Shown here: in pieces, positions 22,657 through 34,897 of the stretch
Position numbering within the stretch: position 1 is the stretch's first letter
How the letters are laid out: each line of letters begins with the position of its first letter
NCBI GenBank assembly: GCA_032622095.1
Contig: CP136068.1
Coordinates: 13,063,729 to 13,127,728 of the forward strand
DNA: 64,000 nucleotides
Direction of reading: 5' to 3'
From: Siphonodentalium dalli
Lineage: Eukaryota; Mollusca; Scaphopoda; Gadilida; Siphonodentaliidae
Made by a program: the position numbers and the translations under genes
Notes under the pieces: generated by a model
What the model saw: the letters and a program-made list of their open reading frames with translations, nothing else
Database searches by the model: none
Told to the model about the DNA's origin: nothing

Positions 22657-23673
22657 ATGTCTTTGAAGAAGCCGCAAGGACAATCTAAAAATCATAATCA
22701 TCATCATAATACATCATATCAGAGCGCGAGATACCAAACTAAAGCCTTATTCAAGACACCCTCAAAATATATGACCATAACTAGATTTGCACCTAATTAC
22801 CAAAAGCAAAATAGTTATGCCAGTAAACCAGTCACTGGTACCCTAACCAACAGAGTAGCACGTGTTACTACAGAAGAACAGAGACCTCGTTCAGACCAGG
22901 CCAATAAAGCGAAACCTAATACATCATATCATGCTGATACAAGCATTAACAAACATGTGCATTCCTCAATAAGAAATAGAAATCCCGTTGGTCAGGTTAG
23001 AACAGATATGAATAAACGATTACATAAGACCGTTCCCAAACAAAGGGACATTAATAGCGAAGCAAACACTAGAAACCAACGACAACCTAATCGAATTGCA
23101 ACGGTTTACCAAAATAATAATAATGAGCCAAGTAAAAACTGTCAAAGTATAAATAACCAGTCTGAACATATGCAATTGCATACATTACCTAAACTCAAGT
23201 ACCATGCAGAGATCGCACAGGGACTGCAACAGCAAACGCCTTGTTCAACAATTATTAAAATTGGTAACCAACGCATAATGGCATTACTTGACTCTGGTGC
23301 AAGTACAAGTTGCTTAAAATATGACGTATATCACTCCCTTCCAAATAAGCCACCGTTATTAAAAGAAAAGATAATTTTGAGCTCGACAACAGGTCAAAAC
23401 ATGCAAGTATACGGCAGTATACATTTGCCTTTCAAAATTATTTATATTACCCAACCTAGCAAGATCAGCGATGTTTGGTCGCGATTTTCTAACAGACAAA
23501 CATGTAATTCTCTATTTCGATTTGAATGCATTTCGAATAGGCAACAAAACATTTCCCATGTTACAGGATTTACATATAGCATCATTGCTACGATCGCGGC
23601 AAGATATAAAATTACCACCCCATTCATGTGCATTGGTAAACACAAAAATAATCGGTACACCAGACATGTTTGA
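22657..23673 (+). pseudogene. pol N-terminal part with aspartic protease
   Basis: The first half is a basic, Asn/Gln-rich region. A retropepsin-like domain follows from about 23190, with the active-site motif LLDSGAS (Asp at 23290-23292) and a flap-like segment after it. The frame then shifts near 23455: the rest of the domain ('GRDFLTDKHVILYFDLNAFR') continues in another frame to 23689. The protease, which cleaves Gag-Pol in intact elements, is thus broken. A short ruined linker separates it from the RT. Confidence 0.8.
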
Positions 23674-23904
23674 GACACCATATCTTTGAGTAAGTCAGGC
23701 CGATATCGGCATATTTAAGGACGAACCGAATGTATCCATTATGGACGGGATAGTTTCCGCATCAAAACGAGATATACCGGTCATGATCATGAATAATTCA
23801 GACTCAGATATGTCTATATGTTAAGGTAATATAGTTGCAAAACACATGGCTTAAGTTCAGACCAGATCTGTCAAACAAAGGCTAAGGTACCCACCACAAA
23901 TAAA

Positions 23905-25116
23905 ATGAATGATTCTCAACAAGTATTCAGTATAGAAAATCAAACAAAGAACCTATCTAAGGCTGGCCAGAAACCTTTTAAATTGGACGATATACGTGCC
24001 CTCGACCACCACAAAATTGAACTACTTGAATTGGTCTCCCAATATAAAGATGTTTTTACAAATGATCCCAATAAGGTCGGATATTGCGATAAAATAGTCA
24101 CGCGTGTTGACACCAAACCAGATGCAGAACCTATCTTTTGTCGTGAGTACCCTACTCCCTTATATAGACGCGAACACATGGAAAAAGCACTTAAAAAATT
24201 ATTGGATGCTGGTATTATAAATAAAACAACAAACGCAAGATGGGCGTTTCCGACGATCCTGATTAAGAAATCAATCGATTCTAATGGTAATCAAAATTAT
24301 AGGCTATGTGTAGACCTGAGAAGGCTGAATAAAATCACCGTCCCATTACGATGGCACCTCCCCTCTATTACCGAAGTTTCCAGCCGCCTCCAAAAATCCA
24401 AAGTTTTTTCTACAATCGACATTTATAGCCAAGCTTACCATGTTATCGGCGTTCTCAAATCACATCAAGAAAAGTTAACTATGAACACAGATTTCGGATT
24501 GTTTTCTTTCACAAGGGCCCCATTTGGCTATTGCAACTTGAGCGCGACGTTTTTGACATTAATCCATAAAGCATTGGAAGGGTTAAGATTTGTTGATAGC
24601 TTCGTCGACGATTTAATTTGTCACAGCGAAACGGAGGTCCTCCATAAACAGCACCTCAACATAGTATTCGAGCAACTCAGAGAGTATGGCTTAGTAGCAC
24701 GATTAACAAAGTCCAAATTGTATATGAAAGAAGTAATTTTTTTAGGGCATATCGTATCACAAAATGGTACGCGCCCAGATCCCCCCAACGTTAAAGCCAT
24801 ACAAGATGTGCCGGCCCCAACATCAGTAAAAGAATTCCGTAGAGTATTAGGGATTTTCAATTTTTATCGGAACTATTGTAAAAATTTCTCTGACACTGCT
24901 GCATCATTAATTAAATTAACTGCTCGTTACGCAAAATTTGCATGGTCCGAAGAATGTCAAAATGCTTTTGATACACTAAAACAAAATTTGCTTAAAGTAC
25001 CTACTCTGGCCTACCCTGATAGAAAAAAGGAAAATTATCTTATATTGCGATGCATCAATGCATTCAGTGGGGGGATCATTAGTCCAGCCATATCCAGAAA
25101 ACAAACTAGAAACTGA
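23905..25116 (+). pseudogene. pol reverse transcriptase and start of RNase H
   Basis: This is a 403-codon frame with the Ty3/gypsy RT blocks in order. They are 'YRLCVDLRRLN', 'FSTIDIYSQAYHV' (first catalytic Asp at 24418-24420), 'FTRAPFGYCNLSATF', and 'FVDDLI' (the YxDD box with Phe; both Asp kept, 24607-24612). The connection and beginning of RNase H follow. In RNase H the expected T-D-A-S is replaced ('LRCINAFSG'), so its catalytic Asp is gone. A frameshift follows near 25080. RT residues look largely intact, but the protein as a whole is dead. Confidence 0.9.
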
Positions 25117-25290
25117 TAACAAAACCCCGGAATTTCCAATTTGCTTTGTCGTCAAAAAGTTGAATCACTCTCAACGAAATTACAGTACTACAGAGCGCGA
25201 AGCACTCGCCATATATGTATGACTAAAGAAACTCAATTTCTATCTAGAGGGATCGGACGTAGAGATACGAACATATCATTTACCCCTAGT
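25117..25290 (+). pseudogene. RNase H remainder, frameshifted
   Basis: In a shifted frame the sequence reads through typical RNase H and tether blocks (KLNHSQRNYSTTEREALAI and 'LEGSDVEIRTYHLPLVSM'), with a stop near 25220. It connects the RT frame to the integrase frame that starts upstream of 25295. Confidence 0.75.
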
Positions 25291-25294
25291 TTCT

Positions 25295-26686
25295 ATGTTT
25301 CAATATACTCAGATGGCTAATACAAGTATTCAAAAATGGTTTATTGAAATTTCCGCATACAATCCAAAAATTAATTATATACAAGGGTCTGAGAATATCG
25401 CCGCTGACCTTTGTTCTCGAGTGGACCCGACAAACCAACAGAGTATGTCAGAATGTTCAATGGAAAGCGAAGAGAAAACGCCATATGACATAACGATCAA
25501 CAGCGGATCACTAAACATATTAGATTCACAGAATATCAATAACTATGTCAAGACAATAGGTAAACAAAAAGCGCATGCGTTGCCCGACACTATACTAATT
25601 TCCGAAAATGAACAACTAAATGTACCCACCAATATCGAAGAAATGCAGAAAGAGGATCACATTATTTCGGACATAATTCGCAAATTAAAATCCGATAAAC
25701 AACCCGAAAAGATAACAAAGCAATATATATTGAAAGACGGAATAATATACTGTATGTCTATCTTCAATGAGCAGGCAACGGAACGCATTTATGTCCCAGA
25801 AAAGCTGACTAAGCAGATAGTTTCTGAATATAATATTATCGGTCATTATGGCTCCCAACGAATGTACCATACCATACGTTTGCGATATTATTGGCCACGA
25901 ATGTTCCCAATGATAGTCAGTTTCGCTAACAATTGCCACATTTGTAAACAAAGAAATCAAAACACTACCCGCATCCCGAATCAAATGACCGATATTCCGA
26001 ATCGACCAGGGGAAATGATCGCGATAGATTTAATGGGAAAATTTAACCCACCCACAGCCAGCGGAAATTTCTACATTCTTACAGTCCTAGATTTATTCAG
26101 TTTGCACAAAATGGGGAGCAAAATACCGGAATTTCCCATTGGTTCCCAGGTCTATGTTAAGAATCACAAACAAAACCATAAACTAGGTATGAAATATGAC
26201 CCATTTTGGGTGATAATTAAACAAACAGGACCAGTTTCATATGTAATTCGTAATCAAATCACAGGCAGTTTATCTAAAAATCATGCCAAACATTTAAAAT
26301 TGGCGACAACTAAATGGCATACACCACAATTACAGAAAAACCAGAAAGTTCGAAAAAGCAGATTTGTATATCCACACAATTCATCAACACAAAGCTCAGA
26401 TGCTGACATATCGAGTAATAGTAATAATTATGAGACTGAAAATGAGAACCATGAGACAGCACCATTGACAAATTTGGACGAATCCGATTCAAATGAACCA
26501 GTCCCCCTGCCAGAAATGACACATAATTTAATAGCATCAAAACGCGACCTAGAAAAACAATCATTTTCATCAACTGAACCATACAACCCTTATGATATGC
26601 TAACACAAAACGATGAAGCAAAACGTACAATGCCAGTTCATCAACCGAGCCATACAATCCGTATGACATGCCAACGCAACAGTTAG
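25295..26686 (+). pseudogene. pol integrase with deleted catalytic core
   Basis: The frame begins in the end of the RNase H domain. The integrase zinc domain follows (about 25790-25970): 'GHYG' and 'CHICKQR' are present, but the first His is Asn ('SEYNIIGHYG'). The core begins correctly with 'AIDLMGKF' (first Asp) and 'FYILTVLDLFS'. At about 26100 it jumps directly to 'PIGSQVYVKNH' and the C-terminal GPY/F-like module ('TGPVSYVIRNQ'). The second Asp, the Glu and roughly a hundred residues are therefore missing. A Ser/Asn-rich tail follows. This element cannot encode a working integrase. Confidence 0.88.
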
Positions 26687-26819
26687 TACAACAAAACAAA
26701 CGTAAGAAACAGTCCATTTGCGATACATATAACATGTCAACCGAAAATTATGATCTTTTCGATATAACCACTCAAACCGACAGAAATAGCACAGAGCAAC
26801 AGAGCATGTCGATATAGGA

Positions 26820-29167
26820 AAATTAAATATTTAAACAACCTACCATAATTAGATAACATACATAATCATACAGGTAACTAACCTCATAAACTCAACACTA
26901 TATCCAAGAGCACGAAACGAAAACAGTTAACACGTGTATAAACTTTAACCGAATAAAACTCAACAACTTAACTCCAGGGCACAAACTGACAAAGTAAAAA
27001 TTACCAATTTCTAACAAAGACAACGAGATCTATACCGCGCGAAATGCGACGAATATTATTGGACAATTTCAACCTATCATAAATAAATAGCACCCTGTCG
27101 TAAAAAGACACAATACAAAGCAAGAATTGTGCTCGCGCAAAATTGCCAGACTATGCCGTGTATGTAACACGATATGGCAATCACACATGCACCAAGTAGG
27201 TGACATAGATGTCTATTCGCCAACCCGCCCAGATGCAGAAAATCGAGGCTTAATTAATCAAAGAAACCGCTCTGAACGGTACAAGGGGTTGGCCAATAAT
27301 ACAGAAATTTAACGCCGAACCATGTCCCGGTATATATCATGCACATGGCCCCCCTCACAGCAAGGCACTATTGCATCTCCAGGAAGTTATCAACTGCCGA
27401 TGAACACGCTTTATTCTCGCCTCAATCAACAATTCGGGAGACGCGAATAACTTCGGCCTCTTCAAATTGCAGGCGAATCGCACACATTAATTTAAATGCT
27501 AAATCAAATCAAGAAACATAAAGCATTTCCAGTCATACAAGTTTAGATGCCAGGTTCATAATTGTCAGACCGTTTGCATCATTAGCACTCAGCGAGTAGC
27601 ATGTGTCACGAATGACACACATACTAATTAAATTATTCACGCCCCATCTTCGGAATAATTATCAGATACACCGAATAGGCAAATACATCATAATGAACCG
27701 TGTTAATAACCCCAACAATGAACCCATAATTTTATATCATACACTTAATCCTGTGAGTTACCACCCCGTGTTCAATCCAATGCAAACGCGATGATTCATA
27801 GCTAAAATTATCGCTAGTCCGGCCGGGTAAAATGTGGATCATTAAATGGATCCCGTACAGAAGTGCAGTCAAAGTCTGATCAACTATGATTCCACATACA
27901 TCAAATGAACTAGTATAGAGGTCAGAAAACGCATCTGAACATATACGCGTAACTACTCTTCATATAAACATATCATGATTCATTATACTCCCCGATATAG
28001 CTTACCGGTTCAAGTTATTCAAATAACAACAATTATATACCGCTTGTAAAATATCTTCATCTCTAGTGTCAAAATCGTCCCCTGCTACACCGACAAATAC
28101 AATTGTTACATGGCGGGATATGACAACAACAACGAAATGATGGCCTATATTAAGGGACAAGCAGATATATCTCAGTATATAAATTTAATTGTGATGTAGC
28201 AATGCCAAGCATCAATGATGACCAAATCAATCGATATTTTAACCCTACGCCCGCGATGTATAGCTTCAAATCAAAGTACCCAGTTGATATCGTAATCCAG
28301 TATAAATCATACGACACATTATGTGAAAACAGATTTATTTATATCTCAACCACAAATCAATATCACATGAATCGCAAATGGCAGCCCATGTTTGATGCAA
28401 TCGCACGAATCCCAGTATTTTTATACACAAAGCACGACTACCAACAGAGCCTACATCCCTCCCTCAATGTTTAAACCAATTGAGTCCCACCCGAATTATT
28501 TCAATGATGTAACAGTTCTCCAGATTGTTTTTTATTATCATGATAATTTTAATAATTATCATCCAACTCCATTTCCAATTCATTACAACCGAATGCCTCC
28601 AAAAATACAAGCTTTGCAAACGCACATCTGATCGCAATAAAGAAACAGTTTGTCCACAAGCCCGACACCTACACAATGCTCGAAGTCACGACGTCACAAG
28701 AGAACGGTCACGATCAAGGAAAAGACCTTACCAAGACGATGTATCTCCAGCAGCAATCCTGATAAAACGACTAAAGTCAAATCACCCAAACCTCGTGATA
28801 CAGGAGCCGGAAGTGGACATTAGCGCTCGCCAAATCAATCGAGCACATCCATGAACTTTTGAACGAAGTATCGTTCACCCACTTATTGTTCAATATAATT
28901 ACGATTGTATTACATGTATTCCAATGTCATTTATATTGATACCTTTTATATTATCACACACCTGTTACCTCATCATGCCAACTCTCTTCATAATGCAAAT
29001 GGTTTCAACATGTACATAGATATACATATTCAATTTATACAATTTTTGCTGATGACCACACGTCGTAATCTATATGCACAAGCAACTCAACTCATTGTCC
29101 TAGCATACCGAAGTATTCAACCCTAGATTTTAAAACCAGTATTCAAAATCTGAAAAAGGGGACCCTA
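26820..29167 (+). other. 3' region of the gypsy element between pol and LTR, G-poor
   Basis: This 2.3-kb stretch is rich in A and C and poor in G on the element strand. It holds no long intact frame. The best pieces (28202-28474 and 28525-28854) show no domain I recognise. It may be a decayed third gene or an expanded 3' untranslated region. There is no visible evidence for an envelope gene: no signal peptide, no furin-like site and no terminal membrane segment. Confidence 0.55.
29149..29167 (+). other. Candidate polypurine tract
   Basis: GAAAAAGGGGACCCTA directly precedes the TG of the 3' LTR. It is purine-rich for 10 bases and in the expected place to prime plus-strand synthesis. Confidence 0.6.
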
Positions 29168-29661
29168 TGTAGAGTAACGCACCCCTACCCCTTATCTCAT
29201 TCAAGGGACGCGATGGTACATACTAAATATATCTATCTTAACTTAGGGAGGGGAAGACAGGAATATAATTGAACTATAGTGACCCCAACATAATTACAAA
29301 GGTCATGACAAGGAGAGGTCCCGACCTATGAGGAATGCGAACATTTACACAAAGAGAAAGTCTTATGTAACAACTTCAGTTCACCCATCTGTCAGGACAG
29401 ACAAAAGAAGATACTAATGACCGCCATAAGTCATTAGCGTATATATAAACCAAACATTAATCTACTCTTTAATTATTTTTGGCTCATCAGACAATTGGCA
29501 GATGCCAACATGGAATCGCTAATTAATAAGCGACACCTTCGGTCGTTCTATGACATCTAAGATGGATTCACCATTATGTATCATTTACCATCACATTGCT
29601 GCTACTATCTGATGTTAGATATGTATAAAAATTATACAGAGAACACCCTTATTCCTTCACA
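29168..29661 (+). repeat. 3' LTR of the gypsy element
   Basis: It begins TGTAGAGTAACG, ends TTCCTTCACA and has the same 494-bp length as the 5' LTR with scattered substitutions. It is followed by the TAAC target duplication. Confidence 0.93.
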
Positions 29662-29729
29662 TAACTTTTCGAACGTGTTCCCAATCCTTATTCGAAAATA
29701 AATGTATCCTTCGATCAAATTGTTCGCAT

Positions 29730-30010
29730 GGGTTGCTGGCCCTCCCCAGATACCCCCTAGAAACACTCCTGAACTCATACCGCCCGAGGTTAAAAAAGGT
29801 TATGGACCATTTTCGAGATAGTCCAGTTTTACCATATAAATCAATGGGTCAGTGTCTCGACAAAATACCACCTAGAAACACTACATACCGACCCGAAGGG
29901 GTGAAAATATATATAATGTAGACCAGTTTGGAGAACGGTAATGATTTGGTCGCTTGTGTGTGGCCGGCCCAAAAAATAGCCCCTATAAACACCAGCCCGC
30001 GAAAGAGGTA
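29730..30010. repeat. Degenerate tandem repeat, about 115-bp unit
   Basis: The blocks 'atac(c)ccctagaaacac', 'ataccgcccga(g/a)g' and 'atggaccattttcg' recur about 115 bp apart at roughly 29750, 29865 and 29975, with divergence. No coding content was recognised. Confidence 0.55.
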
Positions 30011-30489
30011 AAAATAGTGGATGGGCCATTTTCGTCAGTATATTATATTGCAAATAGTACTTACATGGTACATGGTTAATACTGTGAATACACATTACAA
30101 TCGTAAAGAAGTATCCACGTTGGCGCAGTCCCTTTACACTCTGATCAAAATGCGTCATTTGATGTAACTATAAATAGATTCCGGTGTTTGACATCTTGCT
30201 ACGGGTCAAGAATAATATTTACTTGAATAGCAGACAAGGTTCACAGACTATGTAGCCATTTCGACGAATGGTGTCGGCAAATGCACTTGGTGACATGCGT
30301 GGGGTTGCAACTTCAGCTGAAGAGTGTCTGGAACTCTGTTGAGTCAGTTTTCTAACACCAAACCTGACCTGGTCTTAACCACGAATAGACGGGGGGTCAG
30401 GACAGGACACTAGCCATAGCCACAACCCTAATCCTAACCTAAACGTGGCCGCTGAAACGGCATCCTAATCATTACCGGGGTGTCAGCCC

Positions 30490-31600
30490 TTTATTCCGTA
30501 GTTCCGATACTTCGAAGGTCAGTTACTCAAAAGGTCCGATATTCCGAAGGTCCAATACTCCGAAGGTTCCACATTACGAAGGTCCAATAGTCCGAAGGTC
30601 GATCCTGTATTCCGAAGACCAAATACTCCGAAGGGTCTGATACTCCGAAAGTACTACATGTATGCTTCGAATGTCCAACGGTCCGATACTACGAAGGCCC
30701 GACATTCAGAAGGTCCGATACTATGAAGGCCGGACATGCAGAAGGTCCGATACTATGAAGGCACGACATTCAGAAGGTCCGATACTATGAAGGCCCGACA
30801 TTCAGAAGGTCCGATACTATGAAGGCCCGACATTCAGAATGTCCGATACTATGAAGGCCCGACATTCAGAAGGTCCGATACTATGAAGGCCCGACATTCA
30901 GAAGGTCCGATACTATGAAGGCCCGACATTCAGAAGGTCCGATACTATGAAGGCCCGACATTAAGAAGGTCCGATACTATGAAGGCCCGACATTCAGAAG
31001 GTCCGATACTATGAAGGCCCGACATTAAGAAGGTCCGACACTATGAAGGCCCGATATTCAGAATGTCCGATACTATGAAGGCCCGATATTCAGAAGGTCC
31101 GATACTATGAAGGCCCGACATTCAGAAGGACCGATACTATGAAGGCCCGACATTCAGAAGGTCCAATACTATGAAGGCCCGACATTCAGAAGGTCCGATA
31201 CTATGAAGGCCCGACATTCAGAAGGTCCGATACTACGAAGGCCCGACATTCAGAAGGTCCGATACTACGAAGGTTCGACATTCAGAAGGTCCGATAATAT
31301 GAAGGCCCGACATTCAGAAGGTCCGATACTATGAAGGCCCGACATTCAGAAGGTCCGATACTATGAAGGCCCGACATTCAGAAGGTCCGATACTACGAAG
31401 GCCCGACATTCAGAAGGTCCGATACTACGAAGGCCCGACATTCAGAAGGTCCGATACTATGAAGGCCCGACATTCAGAAGGTCCGATACTACGAAGGCCC
31501 GACATTCAGAAGGTCCGATACTATGAAGGCCCGACATTCAGAAGGTCCGATACTACGAAGGCCCGACATTCAGAAGGTCCGATACTATGAAGATCAGATT
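30490..31600 (+). repeat. 16/32-bp minisatellite array, left bracket
   Basis: From about 30700 to 31590 a 32-bp unit ('gaaggtccgatactat' + 'gaaggcccgacattca') is repeated close to 28 times. The two halves are related, so the basic unit is 16 bp. The left flank (30490-30700) holds degenerate 16-17 bp relatives ('ccgaaggtccaatactc'). The 75-codon frame within it is a by-product. Confidence 0.95.
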
Positions 31601-32967
31601 ATTATAAGGGTTGTAAATTGAACTAATATGCTATTGTAAATAATCTACCATTATATGCAACGATGTAGTTATCATTCCGTGACGTCGCGACGGGTAGTTG
31701 AATGATCCCCCGTCCCAACTTTGGCCACATGCAGTTTGCAATGGGGCAAAATACGAGAATACGAGAATACTAATAAATGTATATGCATTCAAGAAATATA
31801 TATATAGTTTAGGCAGACGACCCCCCTCACATGGCACCTGGCATAGTAAGCCGTTCCACAACCACAACCACATCATTCCCTCCTCTGATCCCATTTGATA
31901 TCTCTCTCTCTCTCTTCGTCGCTCTCTAGATCTCCTAGCTCACCCTTTCTCCGCCTCACTCGACAGTATTACTACCAACATAATATTTCGCAAATTGGCC
32001 TGGTTCATGACTGTTCCTTCCCGAATCTTTATTCTCCTTTTCACCCTCTCTCTCCCTCCATCTATCTTGACACTATCAACATATGTATATCCGACAGTAC
32101 ACGCCCGATCCCCCCATCCGATCCCCTCTCAATGTAACGAAGAGGGCGTGTACAAAATTTTAACAAACTTAACATATACTCCATATACCACTTGGCGTGT
32201 TTATGAAAACATATACACTATTATGTGTCCTTGTGTTTAATTGATGTTATTTACTTATATGTATATATGCTATCTGGATTGGAAAGAAATATGTTTACTC
32301 CAATACGTATGAGACGTGAGAGACAATACTCCCAAGTCCAGTATTTGAAATATATGACTGGGCAATAAGTTGACCATGCCGAAAGATGATTTATTTGAAC
32401 AATACTTAGTATGTTTACCCACGATTTAAACCGGATCGTTAACATGTGTACTATTGGAGCTCTTTCTGTGATATCAGATAGATGAATGTGTGACCAGCAC
32501 CACACTGCAGTATTTCCTGTAACATTACCCGTAGATTTCCACTGGGATTAACGACATCTATATCATGACACTCTACGGGTAATGTTATCCCTGTGTTTCG
32601 ATTTGCACCGACCCTATTGCAACAATTTTTGGTATATATTTAATTATTTATTCAAAGAAGTGACATTCTAAGACATGTCAGATCAACTGGACCTTTCTGA
32701 TATCATTCACCTGGTCATATTACCCATATGTAAAAAAAATCAACTCCTAGGGTCTAGCCGTAACACACAAACAAACACACGAATAATGGAATTACATTAG
32801 TACAGACGATGAATATATAATATGAAACAAAATTCACGTCGTTTACTCTCGTCTAAAACCTACTGGGACGATGCTGAATCTCATATCCCCAGAGTCACGA
32901 CAATACACAATGCATCAGTAGATCTATCAAAGTTATGCGCGTGGTGAAATCCATCGATCGTTACAAC
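31601..32967. other. Spacer between the inverted minisatellite arrays
   Basis: A 1.37-kb, mostly single-copy-looking segment with a TC-rich run at about 31900-31930 and a 17-bp perfect stem (TAACATTACCCGTAGA with its complement) at about 32519 and 32573. The small frames in it have no domains. Confidence 0.5.
32519..32590. repeat. Short hairpin in the spacer
   Basis: The arm TAACATTACCCGTAGA at about 32519 pairs with TCTACGGGTAATGTTA ending at about 32589, with a loop of about 38 bp. Confidence 0.7.
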
Positions 32968-33236
32968 AGAAGACTTTCCGGAGTATCATACCTTCGGAGT
33001 ATTGGAGTATTGGGGACGCGGAGTATGAACACTTCGGAGTATTATGCCTTCTGATTGATAGGCATTCGGAGTATCCAACCTTCGGAGTATCAGACCTTCG
33101 AAATATTGGACATTCAGAGTATTCAGCCTTCGGAATATTGGACCTTCGTAGTATTGGATCATCGGAGTATCGGCCCTTCGTAGTATTTGACCTTCGGAAT
33201 ATATGACCTTCGGAATTTCGGGTCTTCGGAATAAAG
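32968..33236 (-). repeat. 16-bp minisatellite array in reverse orientation, right bracket
   Basis: About 15 diverged units of 'ccttcggagtattgga' fill this stretch. They are the reverse complement of the 16-bp unit at 30490-31600. The outer edge 'ggaataaagg' (33228-33237) mirrors 'ccctttattccg' at the outer edge of the left array (about 30489), so the two arrays form the inverted ends of one segment. Confidence 0.85.
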
Positions 33237-34897
33237 GTACGTAACATAACCGGGGTTTTACATGGGTGGGAGAGCTGGGAGTTACACTAACCGTAGCCAT
33301 GGCAATAACGCTATGATCTTGACAGGACATATCGAGACGGGTATTTATTCCTAACCGTAACCATGTCTCAAAACCAGGGGGCGGGAACCTAATCATAATC
33401 CTAACCCTGATTCTAACCACGACTGCATGGGCTGACCAGGACTAGGCATATACCTGATTATCTAACCCTAGCTGAACGTGTCGGGGAAGGCGGCGCGTAG
33501 AGTTGCACTAATCCTATATCTCGTCCTATAACGCTACTCCTTGTTTATTGTTTGTTATGTGGCTGTAGAGCGAGTGGAGCGACATATATGTCATTTCAGG
33601 AAGTGTCATTTTTATGTATACATGATTTCAATTAATCTCAGATTTATAAATTAATTGTATAGAAGATATTTTGATAGAAGTGCAATAGATTATGATAGCA
33701 CACCTAAACAGAAAATTCACATAAATTAAAACGAATTATTGGACCTTTTGACCCAATTTTTTTCATAATTATTGCTATGACGTTGACGTTAAACTCATGC
33801 ACGACGTCATGTATATGACGTTATAAATGCTCTCCAAAGGGTTAAACGAAGAAAATAGGTCTTTTTTAAAGTTTTATCCCTCTAATAACCTGTCAAAATT
33901 AATACACATACAACTAATACACATAAATAAGCAACTCACATGCAATCCCTCGTCATATTTTGCCATCGTCTACTAAAGGTCATGGCCGCACACATCGGAG
34001 TTATATGCGACAATCAGATACCAAAATAGTTTCAGACACAGCCATTTTCATTATGTTCATTATTATATCTATTAGTATGTGTGTTTGCTTTATAAATGTA
34101 CCGTATATGAATTTAAAGGGAGACTGCACGCTAGGTCTGGCTTTGAGTATTTTGAGTGTGTAGGGTGGTCCCGTACATGTCCGGATTTGGTTTACCAATT
34201 TATTATTATATTAATATTCCATCCTCCCCTGTATTACAAAATGACTTGGGAAGAGTCTCAGAACGATGAACATTTATAATAAACGAATATCTGAGTGTTA
34301 TGGCCCAAATGAATAGATCAAGGTGGAAACCCTATTTGCCGCGATGAAGGAGGTAACTCTATTTGCTCCAAAAAAAAACCCCACACAAATTAGTATGCCT
34401 GTACAAATGTCCCAAACGGGTACATTTTGTGACCAGTTCAAAAACATTAAGTATTTCCAAATAATGTGAAATTCAAATAATGCGACTTGACATTCTCATC
34501 GATATTGAAATGCCAGTTAAATCGTAGAGGGACTAAAGGTAATAATATAATATATTCCACCACGATTGGCACTAAGACTAACGAACATAAAATAAATTCT
34601 AACATACTGAATTCTTTATAATCGGCTTGCTTCATAATTTATAGTGATTAATCAACCCGGGAACAAGCGTGTCATTTTCATGATCACGCAAAATATGTAC
34701 TTATATATGTTTATTTATATATACATGTATCTTGTTTTTTGTTTGTATTACGAATTTATGATTGTTTGTCTCACCACTCATCACACTCTTCCAACGAACA
34801 CACTTGTAGCGAACGCTGTCACGAATATGATTTCGTACACAATACCCCTTTGCCTGCCTGTAAACAGCAACGCGAGTTATTTCCAATTTAATCCGCC
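33237..34897. other. Non-coding DNA upstream of the LINE
   Basis: It contains several 'cctaaccctaa/ctaaccgtaacc'-like short repeats near 33280-33470, mirrored near 30370-30460 on the other side of the bracketed segment. The part close to 34898 may be the 5' untranslated region of the LINE. No host exon was recognised. Confidence 0.45.

Larger units (their letters stand above)
20565..29661 (+). mobile_element. Complete but inactivated Ty3/gypsy LTR retrotransposon
   Basis: Two 494-bp LTRs, both TG...CA, enclose gag and pol in the order gag, zinc knuckle, protease, RT, RNase H, integrase, which is the Ty3/gypsy order. TAAC lies directly outside both ends (20561-20564 and 29662-29665), a 4-bp target duplication. 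The element is about 9.1 kb. The LTRs differ at roughly two dozen positions by my count, so the insertion is not recent. Coding capacity is lost through stops, frameshifts and an integrase deletion. About 2.3 kb between pol and the 3' LTR is unusually G-poor on this strand and has no intact gene. Confidence 0.95.

Noticed and set aside
23905-25116. Functional host gene derived from a reverse transcriptase
   Set aside because: It sits between intact LTRs in normal pol order, with frameshifted neighbours; it is simply the retrotransposon's RT.
28202-28854. Envelope-like or third gene in the gypsy element
   Set aside because: No signal peptide, cleavage site or terminal membrane segment is visible, and the frames are short and overlapping.
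30700-31590. CRISPR-like array of about 32-bp repeats
   Set aside because: The repeats are directly adjacent with no unique spacers, the genome is eukaryotic, and the unit is itself a 16-bp dimer. It is a minisatellite.
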